From: Clostridium sp. 12(A)
GTDB taxonomy: Bacteria; Bacillota; Clostridia; Lachnospirales; Lachnospiraceae
Direction: 5' to 3'
Length of the DNA: 64,000 nucleotides
Assembly: GCA_000526575.1 (NCBI GenBank)
Contig: JAGI01000003.1
Coordinates: 372,001 to 436,000, forward strand
The notes under the pieces were generated by a model. The model was not told the origin of the DNA and ran no database searches. It saw nothing but the letters and a program-made list of their open reading frames with translations. This document shows positions 52,430-60,468 of this stretch, in pieces. Position numbers and translations under genes: made by a program. Position 1 is the stretch's first letter, and each line of letters begins with the position of its first letter.

Positions 52430-52441
52430 ACCCAAACTTTT

Positions 52442-53200
52442 TTATATGCCAAGTTCTTTCATTTTCTCCATTACTTCAAGAAGATTCTTGTCCTGGGCCA
52501 TCTCGTCCTTATTCTGGAACCTTAACTCACTTACGATCTGTCCGTCGCTCATAAATAAGACTCTTCCTGCCCTGGCTGCTACTTTGGGATCGTGGGTCAC
52601 CAGTAAAAGGGCCGTTCCCTCCCTGTTGATTTCTGCAAAGATATCCATGATCTCATGAGCAGTTTTGGAATTTAAGGCGCCGGTCGGCTCATCTGCCATT
52701 ATAATTCTTGGTTGGCTCATAAGAGCCCGGCAAATTCCTGCCCGCTGGAGCTGGCCTCCGGATACTTTGGTGATTTCCCGCTGGGAAAGCTCCCCAATTC
52801 CCATTCCATCCATAAGTTCTCTGGCTCTCTTTTTAAGCCTTTGGGAATCCTTTTTATGGTCCCTTAAGGACGGGAGTAAAATGTTATCAAGGATATTTAG
52901 ATTTTTTAACAAAGTGGGCTGTTGAAAGACAAAGCCGATTTTACTGCGCCTTAAATCCGCCAGCGCATCTTCCGAGAGGCCATCTAACGCTCTGCCATCA
53001 AAGGCAATGGTTCCGCCATCAGCAGGGTCCATTCCGCTTAATACATAAAGCAGAGTGGATTTTCCCGAGCCAGAAGGACCCATGACTGCTGCAAATTCCC
53101 CTTCTCCTATCTCCAGAGACACGCCAGTAAGTACTGTCTGAGGTTCCCCGCCCTGGTCATATACTTTTACAATTCCTTCTGCTGTGATCAGTTTTTTCAT
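52442..53200 (-). CDS. MacB/LolD-type ABC transporter ATPase
   Basis: 252 aa. Walker [20 protein letters not shown]-loop FVFQQPTLLKNL, signature VSGGQLQRAGICRAL, Walker B IIMADEPTGALNS and VTHDPKVAA are intact. Works with the FtsX-type permease 3 bp upstream. The family usually performs mechanotransmission, exporting or extruding peptides and drugs, rather than import. Last gene of the TetR-controlled operon. Confidence 0.92.
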   Translation of the reverse strand: MKKLITAEGIVKVYDQGGEPQTVLTGVSLEIGEGEFAAVMGPSGSGKSTLLYVLSGMDPADGGTIAFDGRALDGLSEDALADLRRSKIGFVFQQPTLLKNLNILDNILLPSLRDHKKDSQRLKKRARELMDGMGIGELSQREITKVSGGQLQRAGICRALMSQPRIIMADEPTGALNSKTAHEIMDIFAEINREGTALLLVTHDPKVAARAGRVLFMSDGQIVSELRFQNKDEMAQDKNLLEVMEKMKELGI

Positions 53201-53203
53201 CTC

Positions 53204-55522
53204 TTACTCCTTTATATGCTGGGATATTTGAATGCTCCTGATCCCTGACGTTCCAAGAAGTGTCGCCAGCAATACGGTACTTCCCATCAGTAACGGCATG
53301 ATCAGATAAGCGGATACAGGATCTATGACAAATCGAAAGGCTGCAGCTCCAAAAGATGCGATTAAGGCGCCTGCCATGGCCTCTCCCAGCGTATTGGAAA
53401 GAACCGTACCAAGCAGGACTCCCAGCAGAAGAATTACCAGGAAACGGGTGATATACTGTGCAGAAATATCCTTAAAGGTATATCCCAATGATTTCATGAC
53501 CGCTATGGAATATTTCTCTTTTGCAAGAAGCAGCTTCATCATCAGCATGGTAACCAGAAGAATCATGAAAAGTGCCGATACCATTCCAATGGAAGCGGCT
53601 CTCCCTACGGCACGAATGGTAGGTCCAAAGGTCTGCAAAATATAACCGTCGATGCCCGAAATCTTAGCAAAGGGAAAGCTCTCCCCGTACTCTACTGTTT
53701 TCTTATGAGCGGATACCCCAGGCGCCGCTTTTACGGCAATGGTTGTCCACATCGGCTTTTTCCAAGCCCCATCAAAAGATGCCTTAGCTGTTTTTCCGCC
53801 GTTGGTAATATCCGAATAAATACCGCAAACCACCAACTGCCTTTCCATACCAACTTCCACCAGCACCATGGTATCTCCCACCTGTTTGTTCCATTCATTT
53901 CCATTGAGGACAGAAAGAGCAATCTCCCCTTCTGCTTCCGGTGGTTTTCCCTTTACGTACTGCACGGGAAATGTGGTGTGGCTGCCTAGTTCAATTTTTA
54001 ACGGTTCCACACTGCCTGAGGCAGATCTGGCATAGAATCGTTTGGTGGTCAATACTGCGTACTCAGCCACCTCCGGATCCCCCTTTAACCTCTGAATTAT
54101 TTCCTTTCCCATTTCTTCTTCACCTGGTGTAGTTTGGATTCTTATGAGAAAATCACTTCGTCCAATCCCCATATAGGTGCTAAATTCAGGGGAGGAAATG
54201 GTGTGGTTCAAATTCATTGGTACCAGTATGATAAATGCAGAAGCTATTATTACAAGGAGCATGGTGGCATAAAGCTTTTTCCGACAAAGAACCTCTTTGA
54301 TTCCAAGAAACACGTTTGTACTGAAAAACATTTGATTGCTTAAGGATAGTCTGCTTGATTTTCCCTTTGTCTCTCCTGCTCCTACAAAGCGGATGGCCTG
54401 CGCGGCAGATTGCTTGCCCATGCGTCTTAATACACGGTTAACAAAAAACAGTATAAAGCAATAAATCACCAATATGCCAGCGGCACCCAGACCTATGGCA
54501 AGGAGTTTACTTCCTCCCTCTCCTATGGTCTGACGGATATTTTTAAGAGCTGCCCCTGAAAGCCATAAGGATACCATGCCTCCAAGGAGACAGCCGGCAC
54601 CACCTATGACTGCGTATTTGCCTAGATACAGCTTTTTCAAATCAGAGGTACGCATTCCGATGGCTTTCATGACCCCAATTTCCCTGGCCTCTTCCTCCAT
54701 TTTTTCAAGAAGGGTAAAGCGAATGCATAAAAAGGCAATGAGGACCACCAAAGCGCTGATAAGAAGAATAACTGCAATCATCAGGCCATCGGATACACCA
54801 TTCATCATTTTAAATAAAGGATAGGTCACCGTTGGTCCATCGGCTTCCAGACCGGCATTTATATAGGCAGATTCAAAGGCACCCAGGTCCTTTAGATCCT
54901 TTAGTCTGAATTCAATGAGATACTCGGGGCTGCCTAAGTCCCTTATCTCATTATAATCATGCTCACTAATAAGGAAACGCTTGGAGGAAGCCAGTAAGGA
55001 GTTCATCTGGGAGTCCTTAAGAAAGCCAGCCACAATAAACTGCTTTCCTAAAATAACAGCCTTATCTCCAAGGTGTGCGGTGCCATCTCTTCCATAAGCA
55101 ATGGGAACAAAAAGTTCTCCATCTCTAGGGTGAAGGATTTCTCCGTCAAGGGAAAGAAGAAAATCAAAGGATTTACTTTGAGTGGAGAGACCATTATCCT
55201 GGACGCTTTCAGATAAGTTATTGGCACCTATTACAATTTCTGATCCCTCTGCATTTAGAAATTCCAGGACCTGAAAATCGGTAACGCTTTCCTCATTGTC
55301 TGCAAACTGCTCCAGACGGGCAAGGTCCGGCTTTTCGGAATTCATCTGAAGAAAATGAGGCGTTTTTGCCTGAACCATAAGCCCGTCAATGGCCCCGGTC
55401 AAATGAACCATCAGCAGTGCTGCCAGGGAAACCAGGGCAGCTGCTGCGGCAATAAAAACAAAGGTAATGAATGATACTGCAGGACTCTTTACAATGTCGT
55501 TGCGGATGATCCGTCGAAACAT
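53204..55522 (-). CDS. FtsX-like ABC transporter permease
   Basis: 772 aa. A transmembrane helix at about 20-42 is followed by an extracellular domain (about 45-245), three helices (about 250-365), a linker, a helix at about 415-435, a second extracellular domain (about 440-630), and three C-terminal helices. The FtsX signature REIGVMKAIGMRTSDLKKLY lies after the first bundle and is repeated as YSIAVMKSLGYTFKDISAQY. Start overlaps the MFS gene by 34 bp. Confidence 0.9.
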   Translation of the reverse strand: MFRRIIRNDIVKSPAVSFITFVFIAAAAALVSLAALLMVHLTGAIDGLMVQAKTPHFLQMNSEKPDLARLEQFADNEESVTDFQVLEFLNAEGSEIVIGANNLSESVQDNGLSTQSKSFDFLLSLDGEILHPRDGELFVPIAYGRDGTAHLGDKAVILGKQFIVAGFLKDSQMNSLLASSKRFLISEHDYNEIRDLGSPEYLIEFRLKDLKDLGAFESAYINAGLEADGPTVTYPLFKMMNGVSDGLMIAVILLISALVVLIAFLCIRFTLLEKMEEEAREIGVMKAIGMRTSDLKKLYLGKYAVIGGAGCLLGGMVSLWLSGAALKNIRQTIGEGGSKLLAIGLGAAGILVIYCFILFFVNRVLRRMGKQSAAQAIRFVGAGETKGKSSRLSLSNQMFFSTNVFLGIKEVLCRKKLYATMLLVIIASAFIILVPMNLNHTISSPEFSTYMGIGRSDFLIRIQTTPGEEEMGKEIIQRLKGDPEVAEYAVLTTKRFYARSASGSVEPLKIELGSHTTFPVQYVKGKPPEAEGEIALSVLNGNEWNKQVGDTMVLVEVGMERQLVVCGIYSDITNGGKTAKASFDGAWKKPMWTTIAVKAAPGVSAHKKTVEYGESFPFAKISGIDGYILQTFGPTIRAVGRAASIGMVSALFMILLVTMLMMKLLLAKEKYSIAVMKSLGYTFKDISAQYITRFLVILLLGVLLGTVLSNTLGEAMAGALIASFGAAAFRFVIDPVSAYLIMPLLMGSTVLLATLLGTSGIRSIQISQHIKE

Positions 55523-56805
55523 AGGTCACCTCCACCTTCCAGCTTCTGGACCGCTTTGATGCGGTATAAAGCGATCGAAACGATACACAGCAATCCGCCG
55601 GCTATGACGATTAAAAATCCGGCGCCTCTGCCTTCTCCTGTTCCAAGAATCTCTCCAACGCTTCCAGACAGCCCTCCGCCCTCTATGAGAAGGGGAGTAA
55701 ACACATAGTCTGCCAATACTCCTGAGGTTGCATAGGCTGCGATATATCCCAGCTGGGAAATCAGTCCCACAAGCCCCCAGACACGTCCTTGCAGCTCGTT
55801 ATCAATGTTGGTACGAAGGAGATAATCTATACTCATATTGGCAAGAGGGAGCATGGCAAAGAATAATATTCCTGATATGGTTATAAAGGTTAAGTTCTCC
55901 TTCATACCAAAGAGTGCCATGAACACCCCAGAGCCAAACAATGAAATACATAATACTTTAACATAACCTTTTTTAATGGGTATGATTCCTAAAAGGATGC
56001 TGGTAATGAGCATTCCCGATGCCATTAAGGTCTGTACCAGACCAAGAGTGGTGCTGTCTGAAAAACTTAAGATCATGGGAGATGCAAGCGTCTGGATATA
56101 GCCTAAGCACAAGGTGATAAACGTACCCATCCATACCAGTGTCATGACTCCTTTATTCTTAGAAAGGGCTCGGATTCCTTCCTTAAAATCCGAAAGAAAT
56201 GCAGTGTCTTTCTCCCTTTCCTTTGTTGCCAATCCCTTTCGAACTACCAGTGTGGTTGCCAGAGTAACAAAAAATGTACTCACATCAATAATAAGCAAAA
56301 GACTGATATCAAAGTGTCTCAGCAAAAAGCCGGCAATCACCGGTGAAATCAAATATTTCGCCGATCCGGCTGCCTGAACAAGACCGCTGGCTTTTGTATA
56401 CTGGTCCCCTGAGAGCATATCGGTAACCGTGGCACGGTAAGCCGGCTCCAGTAAGGAGAAAAATACGGAGCTAATCGTAACTCCCACATATATCTGCCAC
56501 ATCTGTACATCCTTGTATAAGAAACAAAACAGGATGAACAAAGGACCAAAGGCAGAAAGTCCGTCGCCTAATATCATAATCAGTCTGCGGTCATACCGGT
56601 CTGCCAATACCCCTGCCGGAGCACTGAGAAGCAGAGTGGGAAGAAAGGATAAAAGTGTCACCATGGCAACGTGGGAAGCCATGCCAGTCTTTTGATACAC
56701 GTAAACTCCAAGGCCAAAGGCTGTAAGACCTCCTCCAATGGAAGAAATTAAGTCTCCCAGCCAGAGGAGAAAAAATTTCTGAAATGCATTGTCTTTATGA
56801 TTCAT
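55489..56805 (-). CDS. MFS efflux transporter (Mef-like)
   Basis: 438 aa with about 12 helices. The Mef/macrolide-efflux group start (KFFLLWLGDLISSIGGGLTA) and motif A GVLADRYDRRLIM between helices 2 and 3 are visible. ATG 56805 with AAAAGGATG upstream is chosen; it overlaps the TetR stop by 11 bp, and the longer frame from 56901 lies inside tetR. Controlled together with the ABC genes, so the operon combines two pumps. Confidence 0.88.
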   Translation of the reverse strand: MNHKDNAFQKFFLLWLGDLISSIGGGLTAFGLGVYVYQKTGMASHVAMVTLLSFLPTLLLSAPAGVLADRYDRRLIMILGDGLSAFGPLFILFCFLYKDVQMWQIYVGVTISSVFFSLLEPAYRATVTDMLSGDQYTKASGLVQAAGSAKYLISPVIAGFLLRHFDISLLLIIDVSTFFVTLATTLVVRKGLATKEREKDTAFLSDFKEGIRALSKNKGVMTLVWMGTFITLCLGYIQTLASPMILSFSDSTTLGLVQTLMASGMLITSILLGIIPIKKGYVKVLCISLFGSGVFMALFGMKENLTFITISGILFFAMLPLANMSIDYLLRTNIDNELQGRVWGLVGLISQLGYIAAYATSGVLADYVFTPLLIEGGGLSGSVGEILGTGEGRGAGFLIVIAGGLLCIVSIALYRIKAVQKLEGGGDLCFDGSSATTL

Positions 56806-57439
56806 GTTCATCATCCTTTTCAAATATTTGCTTAGCAAATGTGAGGGTTCCTGTTTCCACGCCAAGGAGACGCTCTGTGTGAAAAATAAAAGCTTTGGCA
56901 CGGCTCAGCCTGTCTTCATCGGTTAGCTCTATCATATCTCCGTCGAATACGGTATTTGCATAGACTACCAGCATCTCCATGGCTTCATAGGGATATGGCG
57001 TGGTGCATAATCCCTGCTCCACTCCTTCTCTGATAATTCCAGCCAGGATAGGGGTCACTCCATTTAAGACAGCTTTCTGGGCCTTAAAATGCATCAGTGC
57101 ATTCTGTGGCTTATGAATCTGCTCAATAATTTCCCTTCCGCTTCCGTGGTTCATATTAAGTGCCAGAACCGTACTTACGATCCGTTCATAAACAGGAATG
57201 CTTTTATTTTTAGCAATCTCCTCTGCTCTGGTTAAAATGCCTCCACTGTACCGTTCTATCAGGGCATCCATAATGTCTTCCTTGGATTTAAAATGATAGT
57301 ATAAGGTTCCCCGTGCAATGCCAACGGCTTCTAAAATATCATTGGTACTGGTACCATCAAAGCCTTTCTGGGTAAATAAGTGATCTGCTGCATCTAATAT
57401 TTCATTTTTACGTTCTTCCGGATTTTTTATTATTTTCAT
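56795..57439 (-). CDS. TetR/AcrR-family repressor
   Basis: 214 aa. The N-terminal helix-turn-helix reads EILDAADHLFTQKGFDGTST and ILEAVGIARGTLYYHFKSKE (about 14-58). The rest is a helical ligand domain. First gene of the operon tetR-MFS-permease-ATPase, with AAAAGGAGAT upstream. It should bind the palindrome at its own transcription start and release on drug binding. Confidence 0.93.
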   Translation of the reverse strand: MKIIKNPEERKNEILDAADHLFTQKGFDGTSTNDILEAVGIARGTLYYHFKSKEDIMDALIERYSGGILTRAEEIAKNKSIPVYERIVSTVLALNMNHGSGREIIEQIHKPQNALMHFKAQKAVLNGVTPILAGIIREGVEQGLCTTPYPYEAMEMLVVYANTVFDGDMIELTDEDRLSRAKAFIFHTERLLGVETGTLTFAKQIFEKDDEHES

Positions 57440-57454
57440 TTTAGCATCTCCTTT

Positions 57455-57509
57455 TATAGACCGACTGTCTGTCTATAGCTATCATATGACAAAATTCTAC
57501 TTCTGTCAA
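57455..57509 (-). promoter_or_regulatory. tetR promoter with TetR-type operator
   Basis: Minus strand: perfect TTGACA (57504-57509), 17-bp spacer, TATGAT (57481-57486). Immediately downstream is the palindrome TATAGAC-N9-GTCTATA (57455-57477), which covers the transcription start. A 23-bp operator here would block initiation. Confidence 0.8.
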
Positions 57510-57636
57510 TGGAAAAATCAGAGATTCCAATGGGACCTTGTACCAAATGGGGATTGTTGATATAATAGGATAAGTCAGATGATCCTTCCTAAGAAAGCAT
57601 GGTCTGACTTATAGTATAAACGAAATGGAGAATAAC

Positions 57637-58059
57637 ATGATTAGAGAGTTTACCGCCAATGATCTTGATGTGGTCATGAAGATCTGGTTAGACACCAACA
57701 CAAACGCACACGACTTCATTCCAGCCAGCTACTGGCAGGGTAATTTTGAAGAAGTGAAACGCATGCTGCCGGAAGCCGATATTTTTGTATACGAAAATAA
57801 TAACGCAATTCAAGGCTTTATTGGGCTTATGGAAAATTACATCGCAGGCATTTTTATTGATTCTAGCTGTCAGTCCCAGGGGATTGGTAAGGCACTGTTA
57901 AATCATGCGAAGGAAATCCGGTCAGAATTGTCCCTGCAGGTGTATAAAAATAACACAGGAGCCGTGAAATTTTATGTCAGAGAAGGCTTTCATCAGGTAA
58001 AAGAACAGACAGATGAACATACTGGTGAAACAGAGCTTGTCATGGAATGGACAAAATGA
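57637..58059 (+). CDS. GNAT-family N-acetyltransferase
   Basis: 140 aa. The acetyl-CoA loop SCQSQGIGKALLNHAKEI (about 85-102) and LQVYKNNTGAVKFYVREGFH are standard. The N-terminal IREFTANDLDVVMKIWLDTN resembles the YjaB/PhnO-like group. Substrate unknown. GGAG is 6 nt before ATG 57637; an in-frame ATG at 57625 contains that ribosome site and is less likely. Confidence 0.85.
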   Translation: MIREFTANDLDVVMKIWLDTNTNAHDFIPASYWQGNFEEVKRMLPEADIFVYENNNAIQGFIGLMENYIAGIFIDSSCQSQGIGKALLNHAKEIRSELSLQVYKNNTGAVKFYVREGFHQVKEQTDEHTGETELVMEWTK

Positions 58060-58096
58060 GAATCCTGGATTTACTTGTTTTTATAAAATCACGATA

Positions 58097-58135
58097 AAAA
58101 CGGCAGTTTTGAAATCATTTCAAAACCGCCGTTTT
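58097..58135. terminator. Bidirectional terminator
   Basis: 19-bp arms (58097-58115 / 58117-58135) pairing at all but one position around AAAACGGC / GCCGTTTT. Between the convergent GNAT and MerR genes. Confidence 0.9.
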
Positions 58136-58143
58136 CCTTATTT

Positions 58144-58968
58144 TTATTGCGCCTTTAAACGAACCGGATAACAGACCTCTGTCACAAGCTCCTCCGGATT
58201 CTTCGTCTGGGCTGGGCTCACATGATAAATGCAGAACAGGGACCCATTAAATTCGTACCCATTGTCATTGACCCAGCTGGCCACAGAATGGTTGGCATCT
58301 GTAATGTGTTCATAGCTGCCTTTATAGATCGCAGATGCGATTTCTACCTCAGGAACCATTTTAAATGTTACGTGCTCCGTATCCTCATAGCTTCCTTTTA
58401 CGGAAATCTGAATCTCCACGTCAGGGTCGCTTTCTTTATGTTCCTGGTCATGGAATACGGCAAGACTTAAGCAATTATCATCGTATTGCAGATTCAGACC
58501 GGAGGTCTCTGTCATAAGAAGGTTCCACAAGATACCCTCCTGATCGTAAGCCGGTATTTTGTCTCTGACGCTTGCCACATATCTTTGGGGCATTGTTTTT
58601 AATGTTACATTATAATTCATGGAAGTCTCATCCTTTCTCAGCCTTTCTATGGCTGTTTCAAGGAGCCTCATACGGCGGCTGGTCTCCTGCAGTTCAGAAT
58701 ACACCTCTGACTGCTTAATCTCCAGAAATTTAGCCAGTTCCCCTGGGTTGTGGTAATTTCTGATGATATCACCGATGGCGGCAAGTCCAAATCCCATCTC
58801 TTTTAAGGATGTGATGCGACAAGCCATAGGCAGCTGATCCTCACTGTAATAGCGGTAACCCGTTGCCTGATCTATGCTTTTTGGCACCAGCAGACCTATT
58901 TCATCGTAATGACGCAGCATCCGTATACTGATCCTTGCTAATTTTGAAAAATCTCCTATTTTCAGCAT
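58144..58968 (-). CDS. MerR-family regulator with GyrI-like effector domain
   Basis: 274 aa, BltR/BmrR/TipAL plan. The winged helix LKIGDFSKLARISIRMLRHY (1-75) is followed by the dimerisation coiled coil (about 80-118) and a GyrI-like ligand pocket (about 120-270, YNVTLKTMPQRYVASVRDKI). It likely binds amphipathic drugs and activates its own distorted promoter. No efflux gene is in the same transcript, so any other target lies elsewhere. Confidence 0.9.
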   Translation of the reverse strand: MLKIGDFSKLARISIRMLRHYDEIGLLVPKSIDQATGYRYYSEDQLPMACRITSLKEMGFGLAAIGDIIRNYHNPGELAKFLEIKQSEVYSELQETSRRMRLLETAIERLRKDETSMNYNVTLKTMPQRYVASVRDKIPAYDQEGILWNLLMTETSGLNLQYDDNCLSLAVFHDQEHKESDPDVEIQISVKGSYEDTEHVTFKMVPEVEIASAIYKGSYEHITDANHSVASWVNDNGYEFNGSLFCIYHVSPAQTKNPEELVTEVCYPVRLKAQ

Positions 58969-59007
58969 GTTTTTACCTCACATATATGTGTTTTTGAGCT
59001 CAGGATC

Positions 59008-59038
59008 AGTATATAGTATCTCACTGTGTGAGAGTCAA
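59008..59038 (-). promoter_or_regulatory. MerR-type promoter with 19-bp spacer and dyad
   Basis: Minus strand: TTGACT (59033-59038), 19-bp spacer, TATACT (59008-59013). The dyad TCTCAC-TGT-GTGAGA (59019-59033) fills the spacer. An overlong spacer with a central dyad is the hallmark of MerR-activated promoters and shows autoregulation. Confidence 0.85.
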
Positions 59039-59054
59039 CCAGAATTTTTTATTT

Positions 59055-59639
59055 TTAAAGCAATTGACTTAAAAGCCCCTGCCCGGTGCTGTACCAGATC
59101 AATATCCCATGGCCTCTTTTGGGGATCCGCACGTTTAAATCCCACTCCGGATACTGCTTGATGACCTGAATCCGGTCTCCGGACGCAAAGGCAAGAAATG
59201 AGATATAGCACTCCTTATTCATAGGGTGGCTGCTGGTGATGTACCAGTCCTCTTCCATTGCTTCCACATGAAGCTTTTCACTCTCACCGGCCTTTTTAAG
59301 CTCCAGGGAAGAAAGCTTCTTTCCGCAACAGGAAATCTCCGCCTCTCCGGTACAGAAGGTCAGGCTGTTGCAGGAAGGACATACATAATATTTTGTATTT
59401 TTCATATTACCTCCATCGGATTCATTGGGCGTTAAATCACCTGACAGCAGGTTTACCATCTCGACTCCTAATATGGCAGTCAGTTCCGGCATCAGTGATA
59501 TATCCGGAAGCCCCTGGCCCCTCTCCCACTTGGAGACCGTTTTGTCACTGATATTCATTTTATCTGCAAGCTGTTTTTGGGTCATGTTCTGTTCCTGCCT
59601 CAGAGTGCGGATCACAGCTCCAATTTTACGGTACTCCAT
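59055..59639 (-). CDS. HTH regulator fused to a desulfoferrodoxin/superoxide-reductase-like domain
   Basis: 194 aa. Residues 1-65 are an XRE-type helix-turn-helix (IGAVIRTLRQEQNMTQKQLA, then NISDKTVSKWERGQGLPD). After a linker, residues about 82-105 hold a rubredoxin-like knuckle CPSCNSLTFC ending in SCCG, as in desulfoferrodoxin. A domain like superoxide reductase follows, with SSHPMNKECYISFLAFASGD where the enzyme has HPMxxEHY, so one iron-ligand His is Cys here. GGAGG fixes ATG 59639; the longer ATG at 59738 lies in the upstream gene. Probably an iron- or redox-responsive regulator; this function is inferred. Confidence 0.8.
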   Translation of the reverse strand: MEYRKIGAVIRTLRQEQNMTQKQLADKMNISDKTVSKWERGQGLPDISLMPELTAILGVEMVNLLSGDLTPNESDGGNMKNTKYYVCPSCNSLTFCTGEAEISCCGKKLSSLELKKAGESEKLHVEAMEEDWYITSSHPMNKECYISFLAFASGDRIQVIKQYPEWDLNVRIPKRGHGILIWYSTGQGLLSQLL

Positions 59640-59661
59640 GGTTGTTTCCTCCGTGTGCTTA

Positions 59662-59946
59662 TTAGCTTTGTTCTTCTTGTTTCTTTGGCCTCCAATAACT
59701 GGAGCCATCCGGTTTACGGTTAAGCAGTTTGTGTTCAATGAGTTCCCGCCTTAATAAGAAAAAATCTCCGAACGTATGCCATTCCTCTAAGATTTCGTTT
59801 ACTTCTTTTTCTCTGTATTCCCGGTCTTCCATAAACTTATCAGCAAGATACTCTAAAACGGCCGTTCTGCTTCCCTTTTTCTTTGGGAACTGCTCAATTC
59901 GACCAGAGGAATCCAGCATCCGGCTGATATCAATCTTCTCTTCCAT
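59662..59946 (-). CDS. DUF2087 family protein
   Basis: 94 aa. The pattern RTAVLEYLADKFMEDREYRE, VNEILEEWHTFGDFFLLRRE and LIEHKLLNRKPDGSSYWR is the DUF2087 fold (winged-helix-like, often appended to regulators). The function is unknown, but the fold suggests nucleic-acid binding. The start overlaps the GIY-YIG gene by 17 bp. The HTH gene follows 22 bp later, so the three are one operon. Confidence 0.85.
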   Translation of the reverse strand: MEEKIDISRMLDSSGRIEQFPKKKGSRTAVLEYLADKFMEDREYREKEVNEILEEWHTFGDFFLLRRELIEHKLLNRKPDGSSYWRPKKQEEQS

Positions 59947-60286
59947 ATTCTTCTCCTTCCTCCGCTTTCTCCTGCCACATTTCCAATAATATTTTTATAT
60001 CCTCGGAAAATTCTTCCTCGGTCTGGGTTTCTTTCTTTTTTAATTCCTCCAGGACTTCAAAGGAAAATGCTTCTTCCCCGTACTTATCCCATAGCTTGCG
60101 CATCCCATGTTCCGGACAGGAATTCATGGACTTGGAAAATAAAAAGCGGTTTTCAGCTCCTTTTAAATCCACGGTGCTCCGCAGCCAGGCCACTTTTTCT
60201 TCCTTGCATACAATTCGGTATACGCCACCAATAAGAGCACGGCTTTTATATTGTTCTTTCAGGGATTTTCTTGAAAGTTTGTCCAC
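59930..60286 (-). CDS. GIY-YIG nuclease family protein
   Basis: 118 aa. GGVYRIVCKEEKVAWLRSTV is a divergent GIY segment, followed by NRFLFSKSMNSCPEHGMRKL and a helical C-terminus. Close relatives in Clostridia are annotated as GIY-YIG, but the second Tyr-Ile-Gly is not present, so nuclease activity is doubtful. GTG start at 60286 right after an in-frame TAA, with AAAGGA upstream. First gene of the three-gene operon. Confidence 0.65.
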   Translation of the reverse strand: MDKLSRKSLKEQYKSRALIGGVYRIVCKEEKVAWLRSTVDLKGAENRFLFSKSMNSCPEHGMRKLWDKYGEEAFSFEVLEELKKKETQTEEEFSEDIKILLEMWQEKAEEGEEYGRED

Positions 60287-60429
60287 TTAAGTTTCACCAT
60301 CCTTTCCTTCTGCCATACAAATGGCAGCACTCTTTTATGGGAATACTGACTTTTTTCAGGCATTTTATAACATCATTGTAACTGAAATACACCACTATTT
60401 CAATCTACGCTTCGTAGAGTATAAAACAA

Positions 60430-60460
60430 AGCAGCCCGGCTAATGTTCCTGCCGGACTGC
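60430..60460 (-). terminator. Terminator of the LysM gene
   Basis: 11-bp stem AGCAGTCCGGC / GCCGGGCTGCT on the minus strand (one G-U), loop of about 10 nt, followed by TTGTTTTAT. Confidence 0.8.
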
Positions 60461-60468
60461 TGCTATTC

